Shown piece after piece: positions 58,349 through 64,000 of a stretch of 64,000 nucleotides of DNA (the first letter of the stretch is position 1; each line of letters opens with the position of its first letter). The notes below the pieces were generated by a model. That model made no database searches, had not been told where the DNA came from, and worked only from the letters and a program-made list of their open reading frames with translations. The stretch comes from Phyto melanocephala. Lineage: Eukaryota; Arthropoda; Insecta; Diptera; Rhinophoridae. The stretch lies in the NCBI GenBank assembly GCA_941918925.1, contig OW799236.1, positions 15,723,474 to 15,787,473 of the forward strand, given 5' to 3'. A program made the translations under genes and the position numbers.

Positions 58349-59150
58349 TACTAGCTTATACCCGGTGTGCTTCGCCACTCCCATCGTAATGAAATAAAAA
58401 TTTTATAGTTCAAAAATATATTTATTTTGCAAGTGCCACGCCTACTATTACTAAATCAACCATTTCTTATTCAAATAATCATATAGACTATATAATCAAA
58501 ATTTGGGTACTCTAACTATTATCGCTTCCCAGATATACGAATTTTTGTATTTAATTCATATGACAGGTGTCACGTCCACTATTACTAAAGCATCCATTTC
58601 TTATCAAAATAGTCATATAGATGTCAAAGCTTCTCGTGCAAAATTTGGGTACTCTAACTATTATCGCTTTCCAGATATACGAATTTTTTTATTTAATTCA
58701 TATGACAGGTGTCACGTCCACTATTTCTAATGTACACATTTTTTCCAGAAATGATTATTTGGGTGTTAAAGTTGTTCTTGCAAAATTTTAGTGCTCTAAT
58801 CGATATCGTTTTCTAAATATACGAAATTTAGTATTTAATTCATGTGGCCACGCCTACTATTGAAAGTTCGCCCATTTTTTACCCAAATGTTCATGTGGAT
58901 GTCAAAGTTTACCGTACTAAATTTGAAGACTCTAGCTGCATTAACTTTCGTGATAGATAATATTTAATACTTATTCTTTAATAGGGCATGGCACCCCGCC
59001 CACTTACAATTTCAAACCAAAGTATAGCCTTTAGTTCCTTTCAGACATACAGAAAGATTCTGTGAAAATTTCAAGCCAATCGGTCACGCCGTTTAACCGT
59101 CTATAAAGCACAAACAAACATACAAACACACATTGATTTTTATGTATATA
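58349..59150 (+). repeat. ACTAGC...TATATAGAT repeat with four internal units of about 138 bp
   Basis: Begins actagcttatacccggtgtg and ends tttttatgtatatagat. The marker rGKGYCACGYCTACTATT-like block recurs at about 58433, 58566, 58706 and 58845. It starts 8 bp after the mariner fragment. This start/end style is common among insect non-autonomous repeats; the class is unassigned. Confidence 0.75.
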
Positions 59151-59159
59151 GATAGTGCT

Positions 59160-60616
59160 AAATGTAAATATCAAAGGACCTAACAGACCTTCGAAATAGT
59201 GTAGGGTATACAAGAAATTTTTGTATTGTAATCTTGGTCATCGCAGGGACGTATTATTTACCCAAAGTCAAGAAAACATGGTTATTCTGTTTTATTTGTA
59301 TTTCGTTTTGGTTTTTGTTTGTTGTTCTTCATACACATGAATTTGGGTTGCTAATTTTAAAGTTATGAATAATAAATAAATTAAGGAAGTTGGCAGAATT
59401 ATTATTTTTTATATACTCGTATAAATATGTACTTTTTTTACATTATTATATTTTAACATAAGTGTCTGTGTTACTGTGAACTAAGTTAAATGAACATGAA
59501 GCTGGGTCCTCCTGTGCCATTAATGTATCCTTGAGGTTCTGTGTTAAATATTTAAATGTAATTATTATGCATTATAATTAGCAAAATTTCAAAGTGACTA
59601 TACAAATTAAAAAAAAAAAAAACTATATTTCATACACAATCAGGCTGTAAGGAAAAATTAATAATTTCTTACAATATGAAATTTCTCTTAAAACGTTCTC
59701 AAAAATGTTCATCTCTTAACAATTTATTTAAACCTTTTTTTGTGGTTTTGCTATATTTCGTCTCCCTTTTCAGGTTGTTTTCGTTTAAGCTGCTTAAGTC
59801 TATAATTTAACTAATTTATTTTACTTTTATGGTTTGTTTCTTCTGTTTTGTAGGCAGTTTATATTAAAGAAATATTAAGGAAAATAAAAAAATAAATAAA
59901 AAGGATAAAGCAATAAAATAAAATAATATTTATGAATAAATACACCCATAAGATTTAACCATGTATAAAATGGTTTGATTACCTGCCCAAGACACACTCT
60001 TTCCCAACACCATTTACTGCTATTAATTATAAAGGTTGTCCCAAAATTAAGACCTAAAATACATAAATATATTTAAAAATTCTCAAAAGAAAGTGAATAG
60101 AGATCCTGCTGAAGAATACTCTGAAAAGTCTTACGTGAGTTTATCCTATTAATATTTTTATTAAAACATAATTGAATATCATTGCTGAAGAGAATAATTG
60201 CGTTAAAAAATTGAACTTCTCGCAATTTACTTTTAGTCCACTGACCGATGTTGTGGTACAAACGATGGTCACTTGGATTTTATTACAAAAGCTAGTTCTT
60301 ACAAGATAATAAACCGAAATATTTATGTACAGTTTTCCATAAAGTAGATGCATATAATTCCAATTACATTCGTCCCTTTTGGGTCATTATTTATACTTTG
60401 CAGCTCAATTACATCTTAATAAGTATTGGGGGACGTATTTGCTGATGCTAATTAAGGTTAATCACCTACACCAAGTACGATTCAAGGTGCAAAAAATTTT
60501 GTTTACATACTTTTTGTTAACGTCGATTAAATAAATGAGGGAAACAATGTTATTTTCTAATCAGATGATAATCTGATCACATAGAAATTACGAGTGAGGC
60601 CTTTTATTTTTTTTCA
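59160..60616. other. AT-rich intergenic DNA, nothing recognised
   Basis: No ORF with coding character, tandem array or known repeat end was noticed. Confidence 0.6.
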
Positions 60617-61870
60617 GGGTTGGATAACTCCAGTGATAGAATCTGGCAACTGACATTTCGATGGTAAAGTTTGACCTTTGAGACAATATATGTACGTATT
60701 CTAAACATTTTGGCGTACGAATGATATTTATGTTGTTTACAGAAACTTCAAAAACTCATGTCGGCCAGGTAATGAAATTAAATCGTGAAGATTTTCGTGC
60801 TAATATTTTTTACAATTTTCGACTTGGATTAAGTCAACAACAGTGCATTGGTAAACTAAATTCGATTTTAAGCGATGAGGCACAATCACGCAGTATTGTT
60901 TATCGCTTGTTTACTGAATTTAATCATAGCCGTAGTTCGCTCAACGTCAAGTTTGGTGAAGCTCGTTCAAAATCGGTTGTTGTTTTGAAAAACATTAATG
61001 CTGTGCGTGAAATGATCGCGCTAGGTCGTTATGTAACTTATCGCGAGATTGAGGTAACCTTAAAAATTAGTGGGACTAGCATACATTTAATATTGCACGA
61101 ATATTTGGTTGTAAAAATATTTATTCGCTTTGAATTCCACTCGCTTAAAAAAAGGCTAGTTTTAATTGGTCAGAAGAAATGCACAAAAAATATGATCAAA
61201 ACCTGTGTACGAATCGTGAACTTACATCGAATATATCGGATTTCCGAGATGAGCAAACCCCTACAAAAGTCATTTGGGATCCGAAGCACTTCGAAGCAAA
61301 TGGTCGCCATTTTTTCGGAAAAACTGAACCTGTCTCAATCGTGCAACAAAGGACGGTGATTTCTAAATGGTACACAATCATTTGTTTGTCAGACAAATAA
61401 ATCTCTACCACGACAATGTGAGCTTTTTATTTTCGAACATAAAAAATATATTGCGTGGTTAACATTTTCGACACCCGATAAAGCGGCTGTTGTGTTAAAA
61501 ATGCATGTCGACTGTATGGGTCTTCCGAGACGAGTAAAGCCCTACAAAAGTCATTTGGGGCTCGAAGCAAATGGTCGCCTTTTTTTCCGAAAAACTGAAT
61601 CTGTCTCAATCGTGCAACGGAGAACGAATATAAAAACTATATTACGTGGTTAACATTTTTCGACACCTGATGAAGCGGTTGGTTGCGTTAAAAATGCATA
61701 TTTTGAAAGTGCTTCAATCGGGCTGAACAAAATTCTTTTAAAATTGGTTCACACGTATGTATTGATCTTCATGAAAAATATTTAGAAAAGCAATAATGCT
61801 ATTTTTTTAATGAAAATTCTGAATTATAAAAGGCAACGATCGTATCATACAACTTTCGAAATCGGACAGA
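60617..61870 (+). pseudogene. Mariner transposase relic with internal duplication
   Basis: From 60780 the translation (NREDFRANIFYNFRLGLSQQ, later DEAQSRSIVYRLFTEFN, GEARSKSVVVLKNINAVREM, VTYREIEVTLKISGTSIH) is clearly the N-terminal half of a mariner transposase. Frameshifts follow, with TPTKVIWDPKHFEANGRHFF and RTVISKWYTIICLSDK in another frame. The central part with GDES is missing. The segment around 61245-61510 is repeated, with deletions, at 61515-61710. A C-terminal end lies near 61790. Boundaries are approximate. Confidence 0.85.
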
Positions 61871-61879
61871 CCTGTACAT

Positions 61880-63654
61880 ATAAATAAAATTGTCACATAT
61901 AAGTATTTACTTTTCAAACACGCTATTATACCTATTTTACAGACAAGATTTTTTTGCGTAAGCGACAAACCACGAATTAGATATCTTCAGCAAATTATTT
62001 GATCTTATAACATTGAAGACAGTCGAATTCCTAATAATACGTTACTTACGTTGGAGTAAAGAATTATGTATAATGGGTAACATTTTGAAAAACTTATTTC
62101 ACTTATTTTTTAAAATTTAATTTAAGGTTTATAAAAAAAGTATAGAAAACTTTTCTACTTATAGCTTATAATTTATTATGCTCTACCTTTATCATTCACC
62201 TTAGAGTGTGTTCCCCCTAAAAGTTGGTCAATCATGTTTGCCTCAATAAATAAACATACAAATGTGCTGTTTGTTTAAGAAACATGGAGACAAATAAATA
62301 AAAAAAAAATATGTTAGCCGGAATATTTTGATAGCCACAAAAATGTGTGGCATTTAAAAATACAACAACACAGCATGTTGTATATTTTTATAACACAACC
62401 CACACAAACTTGCTACCAATTATTAGGAGGTGGCATTAATTTTGAGACCTTGTGTGTGTCATAAAAAAATGGTTCAAAATTGTCTACGTTTATAACACAA
62501 AATAACACATACTTAATTATTTTTGGTGAACAACTAATGTATTGCCTTTATCTACTAAAAAATTCATTATATATAAAGCTTATAAATATAAGTATGTATA
62601 TAAATGGAATATTTATTAAAAGTAAAAGCCTTAAAGTATGCTAAATTTAAGGTTGTATATAGTATGCTTAAAAGGAAAACTAAGACTTAATTTTCCTTTT
62701 TATTTAATTGTCGAACTATTTAATGTATTAAAGACTATATTATTTTATAATAACTTTTCCAGTATATTCTTTCATTACCAAAAATAAAAATTGATTTCTT
62801 CATATTTATATAAAAGGAAAATATATGAGAAATTTAATATAAAATGAACTTGAGCCGGAATAGGAAAACTAAGACTATAGTCCATTGTAATATTTGTTTT
62901 ATTGTTTTCTATTGAAAAATTAATTAGCTTTATTAGAGAATTAAGCATTTGGTTTTAAATTTTATAAAGTATATATAAACAATAAAAATAAATAAACAGC
63001 TTTAAAGTATGCTAAATATTTTTAGTTTTTTTTAAGTCTACCTTCAAGGATTTTATTTAGTTTTTTTTATATATTAGTTTTTATTTTTTTTTAAATATTT
63101 TATTTTAAAAAATTTGTTTTTGGTTTTACATTGTTATATATAAAAACTAAAAAGTAAGCCTAAGTGTATACTATGAATTTTTAAGACAACAATATGCCTT
63201 AAATTTAAATTTAAATTTAAATTTTAATAAGCTTTAAATTATATGCGTAAGTAATTAAGTCCGGTTCTAAGGAGGATGGTGATTATGTTGGGGAAAAGGG
63301 TATAAAAAGAAACCAATTTTTTTCTTTTGAAAACAATACACTTATAAAGGTAAAAACTAAAATGATTACTCCTAAAACTATGCAACAAAATTATTTTTAC
63401 ACCCCTTAATTAAATTAGAAATTTTAATTATTTGTTAAAAATTTACTAGCGTTTTTTTTTTTTTAATTATGTTTATGTATATTTTCTTTTATTGCAATAC
63501 AATATTGAAAATTATAAAATAGTTGACAATTAACTTTGGTGGTCTTCAACATCTATATACATTAGGGAAACAGCTTTTTTACAATTTTTGGAAATATTAA
63601 AATGGCCCTATAAATACCATGTAGTGCATAAAAAAAATTAAGAACTGCATTTTT
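61880..63654. other. AT-rich intergenic DNA, nothing recognised
   Basis: Mostly homopolymer-rich sequence. No ORF with coding character and no clear repeat end. Confidence 0.6.
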
Positions 63655-63925
63655 AGATTTTCGAAAAAATTTTGAAAAATAAAAAATTTTGAAAAAATAA
63701 AAAATTTTGAAAAAATAAAAAATTTTGAAAAAATAAAATATTTTGAAAAAATAAAAAATTTTGAAAAAATAAAATATTTTGAAAAAATAAAAAATTTTGA
63801 AGAAATAAAAAAAATTTGAAAAAATAAAAAATTTTGAAAAAATAAAAAATTTTGAATAAATAAAAAATTTTGAAAAATAAAAAATTTTGAATAAATAAAA
63901 AAATTTGAAAAAATAAAAAAAAAAA
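63655..63925. repeat. About 20-bp minisatellite
   Basis: The unit aaaaaattttgaaaaaataa is repeated about 13 times with small length changes. The long phenylalanine-rich ORF on the minus strand is an artefact of this repeat. Confidence 0.95.
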
Positions 63926-64000
63926 ATCTTAAAGGGCTTCAAAAATCAGCTTCGACGCGGAACGTTTTTGTTCCCAAATGACCTGAAAAAACATTTTTCG

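Noticed and set aside
63562..63942. Phe-rich 126-codon ORF
   Set aside because: Frame through an AT-rich minisatellite; no protein-like composition.
1..64000. tRNA, rRNA or LTR-retrovirus genes
   Set aside because: No cloverleaf, rRNA core or gag-pol motif was noticed by eye on either strand; a tRNAscan or profile search was not possible.

Overview
The window looks like nuclear DNA of a higher fly, most likely a calyptrate such as a blow fly. It is very AT-rich and intron-bearing, carries ZAD-type C2H2 zinc-finger genes (an insect expansion), and is crowded with DNA transposons of the Tc1/mariner and hAT types. There are no operons and no prokaryotic signals. The organism call is inference from gene content and repeat style.

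Layout. 1-2762: last two exons of a carbohydrate sulfotransferase gene (copy A) that enters from the left edge. 3015-6770: two MITEs, a 5'-truncated non-LTR retrotransposon with an open reverse transcriptase ORF, and a repeat fragment. 6960-8215: a block duplicated at 23345-25115. 8423-18111: a stack of nested mobile elements. Its core is an unclassified DNA transposon whose transposase-like gene is split by a 5.95-kb hAT-like element with a clean 8-bp target duplication; that element holds further insertions. 18964-23250 and 25564-33173: two complete, four-exon tandem copies (B and C) of the sulfotransferase, each predicted at 376 residues. Copy C carries several extra insertions whose empty sites are visible in copy B.

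34103-36543 (minus) and 39225-41479 (plus): a divergent pair of paralogous ZAD zinc-finger genes, with an intact Tc1-type element (37205-38857, DD34E transposase) between them. 41480-45595: intergenic DNA full of foldback and MITE repeats. 45596-54525 (minus): a five-exon gene for a predicted single-pass membrane protein of 664 residues with a long low-complexity outer region; its introns carry a mariner fragment and repeats. 54526-64000: no confident host gene, several transposon relics and a minisatellite at the right end.

The sulfotransferases would act in the Golgi on glycans, and the ZAD proteins are probable nuclear DNA-binding proteins; nothing in the sequence ties the host genes into one pathway. 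The most informative aspect of the window is the natural experiment it offers: the A/B/C duplications supply empty sites that date and delimit insertions, and the nested stack preserves the order of at least four insertion events.
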